A stretch of 64,000 nucleotides of DNA from Bradyrhizobium sp. SZCCT0231 (GCF_018130245.1 NZ_JAFCKP010000005.1:248001-312000); one strand, 5' to 3'. Positions 51,317 to 60,770 are shown, counted from the stretch's first letter. The notes: a model not told the origin generated them from the letters alone. Made by a program: numbers and translations.

Positions 51317-53157
51317 TATCTAATCACGGACGGCCCCTGATCCGGTAGCGCGACGTCGACGACGCGGAATTGCACGCGCTCGGCGCCCTGGTAGCGATCG
51401 ACCGAGAGCGAGCCCGCGACATGCATCTGCTGGCCGCGATTGGCGAGCAGCGCATTGCCGAGCTTCTGGCCGACCGAACGGAATGCGATGCCGTTGACGA
51501 TGGCGCCGTCACCCGCCTTGAAACGCAGGCGCAGATGCGCTTGGCCGACCTCGTCGGCAAAGACGAGCTGATGCGCCGGCAGCGCCAACACCGGCTCCGG
51601 ATTGCCGCTGCCGAAGGGACCGGCGCGGTTGAGCGTCGTCGCCAGCTCCGTCGTCACCGCGCGCGCCGAGACCGCGCCGTCGATATAGAGCTCGTTGACG
51701 TGGCGCGCCTCGGCGACGTCGCGCGCCAGCGCGTTCTCGAGATAGGCGCGGAATTCGGCGAGCTTCTCCTTCCGCAGCGTCACACCCGCGGCCATCGCGT
51801 GGCCACCGCCCTTGAGCAGGATGCCGTCGGCAACCGCCTGCCGCACCGCCTTGCCGAGATCGACGCCGGCGATCGAGCGGCCCGAGCCGGTGCCGATGCC
51901 GCCCGGCTCCAGTGCAATGGCAAAGGCAGGCCGCGAAAACTTCTCCTTCAGGCGCGAAGCAACCAGGCCGACCACGCCCGGATGCCAGCCTTCGGAGGCC
52001 GTGACGATGACGCCGAGCTTGTCCTCGAAACCGATCGACGCCAGCGCCTCGGCTTCGGCCTGGGCTTCGGCCGCCTGCTCGATCACGCGGCGCTCGCTGT
52101 TGAGACGGTCGAGCTCGGCCGCGATCCGCGCCGCCTCGACGCTGTCGCCTTCGAGCAGCAGCCGCACGCCGAGATCGGCGCGGCCGATGCGACCGCCGGC
52201 ATTGACACGTGGGCCCAGCATGAAGCCGAGATGCCAGGCCTCCGGCGGGCCGTTGAGCCGCGCCACGTCCATCAGCGCGGTGTGGCCGACATGGTCGCGC
52301 CGACGCATCGCGATCAGACCCTTGGCGACGAAGGCGCGGTTGAGGCCGATCAGCGGCGCGACGTCGGCGACCGTGCCGAGCGCGACGTGATGCAGCATGC
52401 CGAGCAGATCGGGCTCCGGCATCTCGCTCGTCCAGAAACCGCGCTGGCGCAGCTCGCGATTGACCGCGACCAGCGTCACCAGCACGAGGCCGACGGCGGC
52501 GAGATGGCCAAGGCCGGAGAGATCATCGGGGCGGTTCGGGTTGACCAGCGCATCGACATCGGGGAGATCGAGGCCGCATTGGTGGTGGTCGATCACCACC
52601 ACGGACATGCCGAGGCGTTTGGCCTCGGCGAGCGGCTCGATGCTGGTGGTGCCGCAGTCGACGGTGACGAGCAGCGTCGCACCCTTTGCCGCAAGCCCCC
52701 GCACGGCGTCGACGTTCGGGCCGTAGCCCTCAAAAATCCGGTCGGGAATGTGGATCAGCGGATCGAGCCCGCAGTGGCGCAGGTGCCAGGCCAGCAGCGC
52801 CGCCGAGGTCGCGCCGTCGACGTCGTAGTCGCCGAAGATCGCGACCTTCTCGCCCCTCGCCGCCGCATCCGCGATCCGCTTGGCGGCGGCCTCCATCTCC
52901 GTCACGGTGAAGGGATCCGGCAGCAGCTTTCGGATGGTCGGATCGAGGAAGTCGGTAACGGCGTCGGTGTCGATCCCGCGACCCGCCAGCACGCGCGCCA
53001 GCAGCTCCGGCAGCTGGTGCTGCTGCACGATGGCCAGCGCCTTCGCCGCCCCGCGCCCGTCCAGCCTGTCGCGCCAGAGCTTGTCGGTGAGCGAGCGCGC
53101 CACCCCCAGGAAGGCCTGGGGCGCTTCGACGGGCAAGGCTGTGGCAGGCGGCGTCAT
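51316..53157 (-). CDS. recJ: Single-stranded-DNA-specific exonuclease RecJ
   Basis: This is a 613-residue 5'-3' exonuclease. The DHH phosphoesterase motifs are GDYDVDGATSAALLAWHL, VDCGTT and VVIDHHQCG. The DHHA1 part holds GPRVNAGGRIGRADLG and GGGHAMAAGVTLRKEKL. The C-terminal OB domain follows (AHLRLRFKAGDGAIVNGIAF). It acts in recombination and mismatch repair. The ATG at 53157 fits the family length. Confidence 0.95.
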   Translation of the reverse strand: MTPPATALPVEAPQAFLGVARSLTDKLWRDRLDGRGAAKALAIVQQHQLPELLARVLAGRGIDTDAVTDFLDPTIRKLLPDPFTVTEMEAAAKRIADAAARGEKVAIFGDYDVDGATSAALLAWHLRHCGLDPLIHIPDRIFEGYGPNVDAVRGLAAKGATLLVTVDCGTTSIEPLAEAKRLGMSVVVIDHHQCGLDLPDVDALVNPNRPDDLSGLGHLAAVGLVLVTLVAVNRELRQRGFWTSEMPEPDLLGMLHHVALGTVADVAPLIGLNRAFVAKGLIAMRRRDHVGHTALMDVARLNGPPEAWHLGFMLGPRVNAGGRIGRADLGVRLLLEGDSVEAARIAAELDRLNSERRVIEQAAEAQAEAEALASIGFEDKLGVIVTASEGWHPGVVGLVASRLKEKFSRPAFAIALEPGGIGTGSGRSIAGVDLGKAVRQAVADGILLKGGGHAMAAGVTLRKEKLAEFRAYLENALARDVAEARHVNELYIDGAVSARAVTTELATTLNRAGPFGSGNPEPVLALPAHQLVFADEVGQAHLRLRFKAGDGAIVNGIAFRSVGQKLGNALLANRGQQMHVAGSLSVDRYQGAERVQFRVVDVALPDQGPSVIR

Positions 53158-53442
53158 GACGAGGCTATCGGTTGGGAACTATGGCTCCGGGCGATCACGC
53201 TGGCGGCCCAGGATTGGCTTTTAGGGGATTGGCCGGGAAAGTCCGGCGATTTGCAACGGCCGGGCCACACAAAGCGGTGGATGGCCGGCCGGCGGGCCGA
53301 AGTGACTATCATTTAGGCATTCCGCCGAACAGCAAATTAAGCAGGCGTTAGGCGGAATCCTCGAAAAAGAATCGTATTCGATCTGTAAGTTGTTGTCCCG
53401 GGTTCATTGCAGATCAGACCTCATTGCCAAGGGAAGTCCCCG

Positions 53443-54519
53443 ATGTCTGCTGCGCCGGGTCTGAAAGCCAAGCCGATTGCCACCGAACCTGCGGACGATG
53501 ATTCCGACATCTCCGCGCTGATCAACCGCCTCACTGCGGAGGTCAACCAGATCGCGGTCGACAAGACCAAGTCGATCCAGCAGATCACCAACCAGATGAA
53601 GATGCTGGCGCTGAACGCGCTGATCGAGAGCTCGCGCGCCGGCGCGCAAGGCGCGGGCTTTGCGGTGGTGGCGCAGGAGGTGCGCGGCGTCGGCCAGCAG
53701 GTCGAGACCATCGCCCGCGAGCTCGAGACCCAATTGACGAAACGCACGGGCGATCTCGTCGCCTCGATCGAGCGCATGAGCCAGCGCTCCCGCGGCGAGC
53801 GGATGGTCGACCTGTCGCTCAACGCCATCGAGCTGATCGACCGCAATCTCTATGAACGCACCTGCGACGTGCGCTGGTGGGCGACCGACTCTGCCGTGGT
53901 CGATTGCGCGGCCTCGCCTGGCGCTGCGGCCGTCTCCCATGCCTCGCAGCGGCTGGGCGTGATCCTGGGGGCCTACACCGTCTATCTCGATCTCTGGCTC
54001 TGCGACCTCGACGGCAACGTCATCGCCAACGGTCGCGCCGACCGTTTTCGCGTGGTCGGCCAGAACGTCGCCCACACCAAATGGTTTCGCGAGGCGCGAT
54101 CCTTGCGCTCCGGCGACGACTATGTCGCCGGCGACGTCGAGAACCAGCCGCTGCTCGGCAATGCGCAGGTCGCGACCTATTGCGCCAGCGTCCGCGCCGG
54201 CGGCCAGGCCAATGGCGCGCCGATCGGCGTCCTCGCCATCCATTTCGACTGGGAGCCGCAGGCCCGCGCCATCGTCCAGGGCGTGCGCGTCGGCGACAGC
54301 GACAAGGCGCGTGTGCTGCTGGTCGATTCGAATTTTCGCGTGATCGCAGCCTCCGACGGCCAGGGCATCCTCAGCGAACGCATCTCGATCTCGCTGAACG
54401 GCCAGCGCTCCGGCTTCTATCAGGAACGCACGGGTGCGCTGGTCGCATTCCATGCCACCCCGGGCTACGAGACCTATCGCGGGCTCGGCTGGTACGGCGT
54501 GATCGTCTGCGCGGCGTAA
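53443..54519 (+). CDS. Soluble MCP-type signalling fragment fused to a Cache sensor domain
   Basis: This is a 358-residue protein. Residues 45-100 resemble the tip of a chemoreceptor signalling hairpin (QMKMLALNALIESSRAGAQG, then FAVVAQEVRGVGQQVE). Residues 125-350 form a Cache-type sensor (RNLYERTCDVRWWATDSAVV, LDLWLCDLDGNVIANGRADR, YVAGDVENQPLL, RVLLVDSNFRVIAASDGQG). No transmembrane helix is seen, and the order is reversed compared with classical receptors. It could be a cytoplasmic chemoreceptor-like sensor. AAGGGAAG precedes ATG 53443. Confidence 0.82.
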   Translation: MSAAPGLKAKPIATEPADDDSDISALINRLTAEVNQIAVDKTKSIQQITNQMKMLALNALIESSRAGAQGAGFAVVAQEVRGVGQQVETIARELETQLTKRTGDLVASIERMSQRSRGERMVDLSLNAIELIDRNLYERTCDVRWWATDSAVVDCAASPGAAAVSHASQRLGVILGAYTVYLDLWLCDLDGNVIANGRADRFRVVGQNVAHTKWFREARSLRSGDDYVAGDVENQPLLGNAQVATYCASVRAGGQANGAPIGVLAIHFDWEPQARAIVQGVRVGDSDKARVLLVDSNFRVIAASDGQGILSERISISLNGQRSGFYQERTGALVAFHATPGYETYRGLGWYGVIVCAA

Positions 54520-54842
54520 GCAAGCAGCGGCCGCCTTCCCGAAATCGGACACGGTCGCCCATCCAATCCAAAACTCGCGAAAACAACCCCATGCACAGTA
54601 GCCTGAAGGTTGTTTTCATTGGCGTTTTTCGACGGCCTGTTCGCCGCCTTGCGTCCATCAAGACATTTTGACACGTCGGGCAAAACGCTGGCAGCATTTT
54701 CCGGCAAGGTACGCCCGTTACAGGCAAGAGCCTGCGCCATGGGTCGGCTAGAGTCGCTTCGCATCACATTGATCGACGTGAGAGGCGCGAGTTCCGGTTG
54801 GCTTCGATCATCTCGCGCTCCGCAATCCCGAGGAGACATGCC
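54520..54842. other. Intergenic region with a dispersed repeat
   Basis: This 323-base gap lies between the MCP-Cache gene and the SDR-cupin operon. It holds the 27-base repeat (54577-54603), whose AAAACAACC end forms an inverted pair with GGTTGTTTT at 54608-54616. I see no gene. The promoter of the next operon must be in its right half. Confidence 0.5.
54577..54603. repeat. Exact 27-base dispersed repeat, copy 2 (inverted)
   Basis: This begins GCGAAAACAACCCCATGCAC and is the exact reverse complement of 33850-33876. The AAAACAACC portion pairs with GGTTGTTTT just downstream, so this copy sits in a hairpin. Confidence 0.85.
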
Positions 54843-55586
54843 ATGAAGATCGTCGTGATCGGCGGAACCGGATTGATCGGGTCCAGGCTCGTGGCGAAGC
54901 TCAAGCAGCACGGCCATGATGCTGTGGCAGCCTCGCCGAAATCCGGCGTGAACGCCGTGACCGGGGAAGGCCTTGCCGCGGCGCTGGCAGGCGCGGATGT
55001 CGTCGTCGACGTCGCCAACGCGCCGTCCTGGGAGCCGGCTGCCGTGCTCGAGTTCTTTCAACGTTCGAGCAGGACTCTCGTCGCGGCCGAGGCCGCAGCA
55101 GCCGTGAAGCATCACGTGGCGCTCTCGATCGTCGGCACCGACCGCTCGCCCGACAACGCCTATTTCCGTGCCAAGCTGGCGCAGGAAACCATCATCAAGT
55201 CCGCCTCGGTCCCCTACTCGATCGTGCGCGCCACCCAGTTCTTCGAATTCCTCGGGGCCATCGCCGAGACAAGCGTGATCGACGGGAAGATCGTCGTTCC
55301 CACGGCTCAGTTTCAGCCGATCGCGGCCGACGACGTCGTCGATCGCCTCGCGGAGGTCGCAACCGGCCGGCCGCTCAACGGCACGATCGATATCGCTGGC
55401 CCTGAGAAGGCCCCCTTCAATGAATTCATCGCACGCCGCCTGAAGGCGTCCGGCGACACACGTCCCGTGATCGGAGATCCGAAGGCGCCGTACTACGGCG
55501 CCCCCATCGACGACACATCGCTGAATCCGCTCGGCGAGGCGCGGCTCGGGACGACGCCGCTCGCAACATGGCTCGTGAGCCTCTGA
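54843..55586 (+). CDS. NAD(P)-binding SDR family oxidoreductase (NmrA-like)
   Basis: This is a 247-residue Rossmann protein, MKIVVIGGTGLIGSRLVAKL, with the GGTGLIGS motif of atypical SDRs. Later it has HVALSIVGTDRSPDNAYFRA and YSIVRATQFFEFLGA, as in NmrA/quinone-oxidoreductase-type proteins (YtfG-like). The canonical Tyr-x-x-x-Lys is replaced by Y-F-R-A-K. GAGGAG precedes ATG 54843. It forms an operon with the exported cupin gene 50 bases downstream. Confidence 0.85.
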   Translation: MKIVVIGGTGLIGSRLVAKLKQHGHDAVAASPKSGVNAVTGEGLAAALAGADVVVDVANAPSWEPAAVLEFFQRSSRTLVAAEAAAAVKHHVALSIVGTDRSPDNAYFRAKLAQETIIKSASVPYSIVRATQFFEFLGAIAETSVIDGKIVVPTAQFQPIAADDVVDRLAEVATGRPLNGTIDIAGPEKAPFNEFIARRLKASGDTRPVIGDPKAPYYGAPIDDTSLNPLGEARLGTTPLATWLVSL

Positions 55587-55636
55587 GGCTCCGGCGGTGC
55601 AGTCATCACTCCAGCTCCGGCAATGAGGGAAATCCC

Positions 55637-56053
55637 ATGCGCAGATTGTTGATCGCAGCGGCGGTCTATGCCGCATCTGTCCTGACGGCCCATGCAGCCG
55701 AGCCGGCGGCCCGATCGGCGAAAGTGTCGGTCGTGTTCGACCAGGCGCTGCCGAACGTCCCGGGCAAGAGCATGAAGGGTGTTCTGGTCGAGTACGGTCC
55801 CGGAGGCTCCTCGCCCGCCCACATCCACGCGCCCTCCGCCTTCATCTATGCCACGGTCCTGGAAGGCGCGATCCGCAGCCAGCTCAATGACGGCCCCGCA
55901 AAGGTCTTTCACAAGGGAGAGAACTTCTTTGAAAAGCCCGGCGATCGCCATGCCGTGAGCGCCAACGCCAGCGACACCGAGCCTGCGAAGCTGCTTGCCG
56001 TGTTCGTGGTCGACACGAACGACAAGGAGTTGACGACGCCTCTCGCGAAGTAG
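55637..56053 (+). CDS. Exported cupin protein, paralogue 2
   Basis: This is a 138-residue protein with a signal peptide of about 22 residues (MRRLLIAAAVYAASVLTAHA). The cupin barrel shows LVEYGPGGSSPAHIHAPSAF (His-x-His), LEGAIRSQLNDGPAKVFHKG and FFEKPGDRHAVSANASDTEP. It is strongly similar to 46119-46622, including the ALPNVPGK start. Both are exported and both occur near redox enzymes. Metal type and reaction are unknown. Confidence 0.87.
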   Translation: MRRLLIAAAVYAASVLTAHAAEPAARSAKVSVVFDQALPNVPGKSMKGVLVEYGPGGSSPAHIHAPSAFIYATVLEGAIRSQLNDGPAKVFHKGENFFEKPGDRHAVSANASDTEPAKLLAVFVVDTNDKELTTPLAK

Positions 56054-56313
56054 TGTCAGACCTGCCAGCGGAGACCGACGATCGTCACGCTATCGATGCG
56101 TCGTCGTCCAGCGGGATGCTCCCCTCCGCGGCCCTCCGTGGAGTTCCGTGCACAAGCATGTGAGCCCATACGTTGATCGATGGTGGAACCGGCTCAGGCC
56201 CCCGCTGAAACGCCACTTGTCGTGCGGCCAGCACGCCCCAAATGAACGGAATTGCGACCGCCCGATTTACATTGGGCGGGACCCATCCGAGGTTCTCCGT
56301 CGCGGAGGCCAAC

Positions 56314-57606
56314 ATGCCGATATTGGCACCCACAAATGAAAGTGAGAGGTTGGCCGCTCTGCACGCGCTCGGCATCGTAGATAGCGCGCCGGAAGCCGCT
56401 TACGACGAAATCACAGAGCTCGCGGCGCAAATTTGCGGCTGCCCGGTCTCGTATATCAGCTTTATCGACGACAACCGGCGCTGGCTCAAGGCACGATACG
56501 GCCTGCCGGCCGAAGTCACCGATGCTCCGCGTGAGACTGCCGTCTGCACAACGACGATTTGCGGCACCGAGCTGCTCGTCATTCCCGACCTGAAGCGAGA
56601 TCCGCGCTTTGAAAACAGCCCGATGGTTTCGCTGACACCGCCCCGTCGATTCTATTGCGGCATGCCGCTCATTACCGACGAAGGTTATGCACTCGGAACG
56701 CTTTGCGTGATGGACTTCGAGCCCAGGCAGCTTTCCTTCGAGCAGACAGAGGCGCTGCGAATGTTGTCGCATCAGGTGCTCGCCCAACTGGAACTGCGCC
56801 GGAAGCTGATCGAAAATCACCAGACGATCAGGCAGTTGGAACAGGCACGCCTCGAGATCGCCGCCGAGCGAGCGCGTGCCGAGGAACTGCTGCGCAACGT
56901 CTTGCCGGCGCCGATCGCCGACGAGCTGACGCAACAAGGCAGAGTTCAGCCGAAATACACCCGGTCGGCCACCATTCTGTTCGCGGATATTCAGGGATTT
57001 ACGCAGCTGGCCGAACGGACCGAGCCAGCCAGCCTCATCCATCTCCTCGACGAATATTTCTCGACCCTGGACGAAATCGGCGCCCGCTATGGCCTGGAGA
57101 AAGTCAAGACCATGGGCGATGCCTACATGGCGGTTGCGGGCGTTATTTCGCCCGACCGGCGGCACTCGATCGATGTCTGCCTTGCGGCGCTGGAGATGCG
57201 GACGCGGCTCGACCATCTGAGGACGCAGTGCGAAGCAATCGGCGAACACACCCTGCAGCTGCGCATCGGGATCCATACGGGACCGGTCATTTCCGGTGTC
57301 GTCGGCAACCGCAGAATGACCTTCGACATCTGGGGCGATGCCGTCAACACCGCGTGGTTCATGGAAGCCTTCGGGGTCGCCGGCCACATCAACGTCTCGG
57401 AGACCGTAGCCGGACACGTCCACGGGCTGTTCGAGCTGCACTCGCGCGGCCCCATCGTAGCCAAGCACGCGCGCACACACGAAATGTTCTTTCTCAATGG
57501 CTTGAAGAGGGAATATTCCCGCAACGCGGACGGCAGTCTGCCGAACGATCATTTTCTTGCAGAATATCGCCGTCTCGGCGGTTCGCGGCTCGCTCCGGAA
57601 CGGTAG
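56314..57606 (+). CDS. GAF domain plus class III nucleotide cyclase, atypical active site
   Basis: This is a 430-residue cytoplasmic protein. The GAF domain is at about residues 15-160 (VSYISFIDDNRRWLKARYGL; FYCGMPLITDEGYALGTLCV), a helical linker is at 165-205, and a class III cyclase catalytic domain is at 215-410. Metal Asp residues D225 (FADIQGF) and D269 (KTMGDAY), Lys265, Asp338 (FDIWGD) and Asn345 are kept. The transition-state Arg expected at the fourth position after that Asn is Phe349 (VNTAWFME). ATG 56314 follows GGAGG. It may be weakly active or a pseudo-enzyme. Confidence 0.87.
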   Translation: MPILAPTNESERLAALHALGIVDSAPEAAYDEITELAAQICGCPVSYISFIDDNRRWLKARYGLPAEVTDAPRETAVCTTTICGTELLVIPDLKRDPRFENSPMVSLTPPRRFYCGMPLITDEGYALGTLCVMDFEPRQLSFEQTEALRMLSHQVLAQLELRRKLIENHQTIRQLEQARLEIAAERARAEELLRNVLPAPIADELTQQGRVQPKYTRSATILFADIQGFTQLAERTEPASLIHLLDEYFSTLDEIGARYGLEKVKTMGDAYMAVAGVISPDRRHSIDVCLAALEMRTRLDHLRTQCEAIGEHTLQLRIGIHTGPVISGVVGNRRMTFDIWGDAVNTAWFMEAFGVAGHINVSETVAGHVHGLFELHSRGPIVAKHARTHEMFFLNGLKREYSRNADGSLPNDHFLAEYRRLGGSRLAPER

Positions 57607-57711
57607 AGGCGGGGCGTCTCGAAGGATGGCGCAGGGAGACGCTCTCAAATGCGATAACCCTGCGCGGGTGGGACTGCACCTCCGTCGGCGCCGCGATCGA
57701 GCCTCATCTCA

Positions 57712-58722
57712 TCATGCTTTAGCGCCGTGCCGCGCAGCCATCTCCGCCGCGAGCAGCAGCGCGGCGCGGCTGGCGCCGATCGATGCAATGCCTTGTCCCG
57801 CGATGTCGTACGCGGTGCCGTGCGCCGGCGTGCAGATCGGGAATGGAAAGCCGCCGAGCAAGGTCACGCCGCGATCAAAACCCATCAGCTTCATCGCGAT
57901 CTGGCCCTGGTCGTGATACATCGTCAGCACGGCATCGAAGGCGCCGGCCTTGGCGCGCAGGAACACGGTATCGGCCGGAAACGGCCCCTCCGCGGCAATG
58001 CCCTCGCGCTGCCCGGCCGCGACCACGGGCGCGATCACATCGATCTCCTCGCGACCAAAATTGCCGCCGTCACCGGCGTGCGGATTGAGTCCCGCGACCG
58101 CAATGCGCGGCCGGGCGAAGCCGGCGTTGCGCATGCAGGCATCGGTCAGCTTGAGCGCACGGTGGATGCGTTCGCCGGACAGGTTTGCAGCGACGTCCTT
58201 CAGCGGAATATGGGAGGTGACCCGCGCGTTCCAGAGGCGGTCGAGCACGTTGAATTCGCTCGCCGGCGTCTTGAGGCCGACGACTTCCGCAGAAAACGCA
58301 ATCTCGTCGTCATACTCGGCGCGGGCAAGCCGCATCGCCTGCTTGTTGAAGGGGGTGAAGCAGACGGCATCAACGCGGCCGTCGCGGCCGAGCTCGAGCG
58401 CGTGACGGTAGTTTGTCAGTGCGAATTTTCCGCCGGCAAGGGTCGCGGTCTTCGGCTCGACCTCTCGGAGATCGAGGTGGCGGAGATCGACGAACAATCC
58501 ATCGCCCTGCGCCATGCGAAGGTCGGCGCCCTGCTCCACCATGGTCAGGTCCGGCTCGACGCCCGCAACGCGCGCGCCCTCGTCGAAAATGCGGCGGTCG
58601 CCGATCACGACGATGCGGCAACGCGCCCGGATTTCATCCTGCGCCAAGAGCTTTGCCGTCAGCTCCGGGCTGATGCCGGCGGGATCTCCCATCGCGAGTG
58701 CAATGAGCGGCTTTGCGGTCAT
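57712..58722 (-). CDS. PdxA-like dehydrogenase
   Basis: This is a 336-residue protein of the 4-hydroxythreonine-4-phosphate dehydrogenase family. Family marks are IALAMGDPAGISPELTAKLL, the metal-binding His in VTSHIPLKDV and in LTMYHDQGQIAMK, and GLNPHAGDGGNFGREE. It is the last gene of a catabolic transporter operon, not near other pyridoxal genes, so it is more likely a PdxA2-type hydroxy-acid dehydrogenase working on a catabolite than the vitamin B6 enzyme. ATG 58722 overlaps the tctA stop by four bases. Confidence 0.85.
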   Translation of the reverse strand: MTAKPLIALAMGDPAGISPELTAKLLAQDEIRARCRIVVIGDRRIFDEGARVAGVEPDLTMVEQGADLRMAQGDGLFVDLRHLDLREVEPKTATLAGGKFALTNYRHALELGRDGRVDAVCFTPFNKQAMRLARAEYDDEIAFSAEVVGLKTPASEFNVLDRLWNARVTSHIPLKDVAANLSGERIHRALKLTDACMRNAGFARPRIAVAGLNPHAGDGGNFGREEIDVIAPVVAAGQREGIAAEGPFPADTVFLRAKAGAFDAVLTMYHDQGQIAMKLMGFDRGVTLLGGFPFPICTPAHGTAYDIAGQGIASIGASRAALLLAAEMAARHGAKA

Positions 58723-60257
58723 ATGATCACCTTTTCCTGGACTGCGGTCCCATCGGTAGATGGCGCGGGCTTGCGCAGCAGGCGCGCGAGCTGCAACGCG
58801 AGCGGAAGCAGCAGCAGCGCGATGCCGCCCACGATCAGGCACGTCACCAGCTTGTTTGCGAAGAAGATGCCCAGCGACCCTTTCGAGAGCAGCATCGACT
58901 GGCGGAACGCATCCTCGGCCTTGTCGCCGATCACGATCGCGAGCACGAGCGGCGCCAGCGGATAGAACAGCTTCTTGAAGAGATAGCCGACGATGCCGAA
59001 GCCGAGCATCATCACGACGTCGAGATAGGAGTTCGACACCGAATAGGCGCCGACGACGCAGATGATGACGATCAGTGGTGCGATGACGACGAAGGGAATC
59101 CGCATCAGGGCGGCAAAGACCGGGACGGTCAGCAGCACCAGCGCGACGGCGACGATGTTGCCGACATACATCGAGGCGATCAGGCCCCAGACGAAGTCTT
59201 TCTGGTCGACGAACAGCATCGGCCCGGGATTGAGACCCCAGATCATCAGCCCGCCCATCATCACGGCGGCCGTCGCGGAGCCGGGAATGCCGAGCGAGAG
59301 CATCGGCAGAAGGGCGCTGGTGCCGGCGGCATGGTCGGCCGTCTCCGGCGAGATGATGCCTTCGACCTCGCCGGTGCCGAAATGCCGGCCGCGGCGGGAG
59401 AAGCGGCGGGCGATGCCGTAGCTCATGAAGGAGGCCGCGGTCGGGCCGCCCGGCGTGATCCCCATCCAGCAGCCGATCGCAGCACTGCGGAGCAACGCAA
59501 CGCTGTGGCGCGGCAGGCGGCCGACGGCGCGAAACACCTCGCGCCAATCGATCTTCGAGGAGACGGCGCGAGCATGAAACTCCTCCTCGACCGCGACCAG
59601 CAGCTCGCCGATGCCGAACAGGCCCATGACCGCGACGACGAAGCTCACGCCCTTGACGAGCTCGTCGACCCCCATGGTGAGGCGGACGCTGCCGGAGACG
59701 GTATCGATGCCGATGGCAGCGATGGCAAAGCCGATCGCAAGCGCCACCACCGTCTTGATCGGCGCCGCGCCGCCCATGCCGACGAAGCTGGCGAAGGCCA
59801 GGAAATAGACCGCAAAATACTCCGGCGGCCCGAAGGCGAGCGCGACCTGCGCCACCCAGGATGCGAGGAAGGTGATCAGGATGACGCCGATCAGCGCGCC
59901 GAACGCCGCCGAGCCGAAGGCGGTGGCGAGTGCCGTGGTCGGCCGGCCGTCGCGTGCCATCGGATAGCCGTCGAAGGTGGTGGCGACGGAGGACGGCTCG
60001 CCCGGAATGTTGAACAGGATCGAGGTCACGGAGCCCCCGAACAGCGCGCCCCAATACATGCTGGAGAGCAGGATGATTGCCGAGACGGGCTGCATGCCGA
60101 AGGTGAGCGGCAAGAGCAGCGACACCCCGTTCGGCGCGCCCAGCCCCGGCAGCACGCCGACGAGAATGCCGAGCAGCACGCCGACCGCCATCAGCAGCAG
60201 ATGCGGCACTGTGACCGCAATGGTGAAGCCGTGCAGGAGCTCCTGGAGATTTTCCAC
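58719..60257 (-). CDS. tctA: Tripartite tricarboxylate transporter, large permease
   Basis: This is a 512-residue membrane protein with about twelve helices. TctA marks are GVLLGILVGVLPGLGAPNGV, WGALFGGSVTSILFNIPGEP and PGGPTAASFMSYGIAR. It forms the sodium- or proton-driven channel of the TTT system. It is coupled to pdxA-like (4-base overlap) and follows tctB by 12 bases. Confidence 0.94.
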   Translation of the reverse strand: MENLQELLHGFTIAVTVPHLLLMAVGVLLGILVGVLPGLGAPNGVSLLLPLTFGMQPVSAIILLSSMYWGALFGGSVTSILFNIPGEPSSVATTFDGYPMARDGRPTTALATAFGSAAFGALIGVILITFLASWVAQVALAFGPPEYFAVYFLAFASFVGMGGAAPIKTVVALAIGFAIAAIGIDTVSGSVRLTMGVDELVKGVSFVVAVMGLFGIGELLVAVEEEFHARAVSSKIDWREVFRAVGRLPRHSVALLRSAAIGCWMGITPGGPTAASFMSYGIARRFSRRGRHFGTGEVEGIISPETADHAAGTSALLPMLSLGIPGSATAAVMMGGLMIWGLNPGPMLFVDQKDFVWGLIASMYVGNIVAVALVLLTVPVFAALMRIPFVVIAPLIVIICVVGAYSVSNSYLDVVMMLGFGIVGYLFKKLFYPLAPLVLAIVIGDKAEDAFRQSMLLSKGSLGIFFANKLVTCLIVGGIALLLLPLALQLARLLRKPAPSTDGTAVQEKVII

Positions 60258-60269
60258 CGGCCTCCTCCC

Positions 60270-60752
60270 TCAGAAACCGAGCGCGGAAGCGAGCGCGCCA
60301 TGCGGCAGGCTCACCTGGAACATGCGCTCGAACACGACGTAGAGCGCGAGCGCCGTGGCCGCCGCCATAGCGAGCGCGCGCGGCACGGACTGGTGCCTCG
60401 GGATCGCCAGCACCGCAAAGACATACCCCGCCGAGGCGAGATACATGCCGAGCAGCGGGATCGCGGCGACGAAGATCGCAGCCGGCAAGAACAGGCCGGC
60501 AAGCCGGCGCAGTTCGAGCGGCGTGATCGCGATCGGAACGTTCGCGAGCGATGCAACTGGCCGCAAGCCCCGTACCAGATTGTAGAGGCTCCCGAGCACG
60601 ATGATGATGCCGGTCAGGAACGGAAACGTGCCGGCGTCGACGCCCGCGCTCGACCAGCCGATGCCGTTATCGAGGCTGGAGACGACGACGGCCACACCGA
60701 AGCTGCCGGTGAGGATAGTGGTCGCAAGCTCAAGCGCGCGGCGTGAGATCAT
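60270..60752 (-). CDS. tctB: Tripartite tricarboxylate transporter, small permease
   Basis: This is a 160-residue protein with four hydrophobic helices, as in TctB (DUF1468). Characteristic pieces are ALELATTILTGSFGVAVVVS, GVDAGTFPFLTGIIIVLGSL, and a central helix pair LAGLFLPAAIFVAAIPLLG. It partners TctA. It follows tctC by 18 bases. Confidence 0.9.
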   Translation of the reverse strand: MISRRALELATTILTGSFGVAVVVSSLDNGIGWSSAGVDAGTFPFLTGIIIVLGSLYNLVRGLRPVASLANVPIAITPLELRRLAGLFLPAAIFVAAIPLLGMYLASAGYVFAVLAIPRHQSVPRALAMAAATALALYVVFERMFQVSLPHGALASALGF

Positions 60753-60770
60753 GGCGCGGGACCTTCCGCC

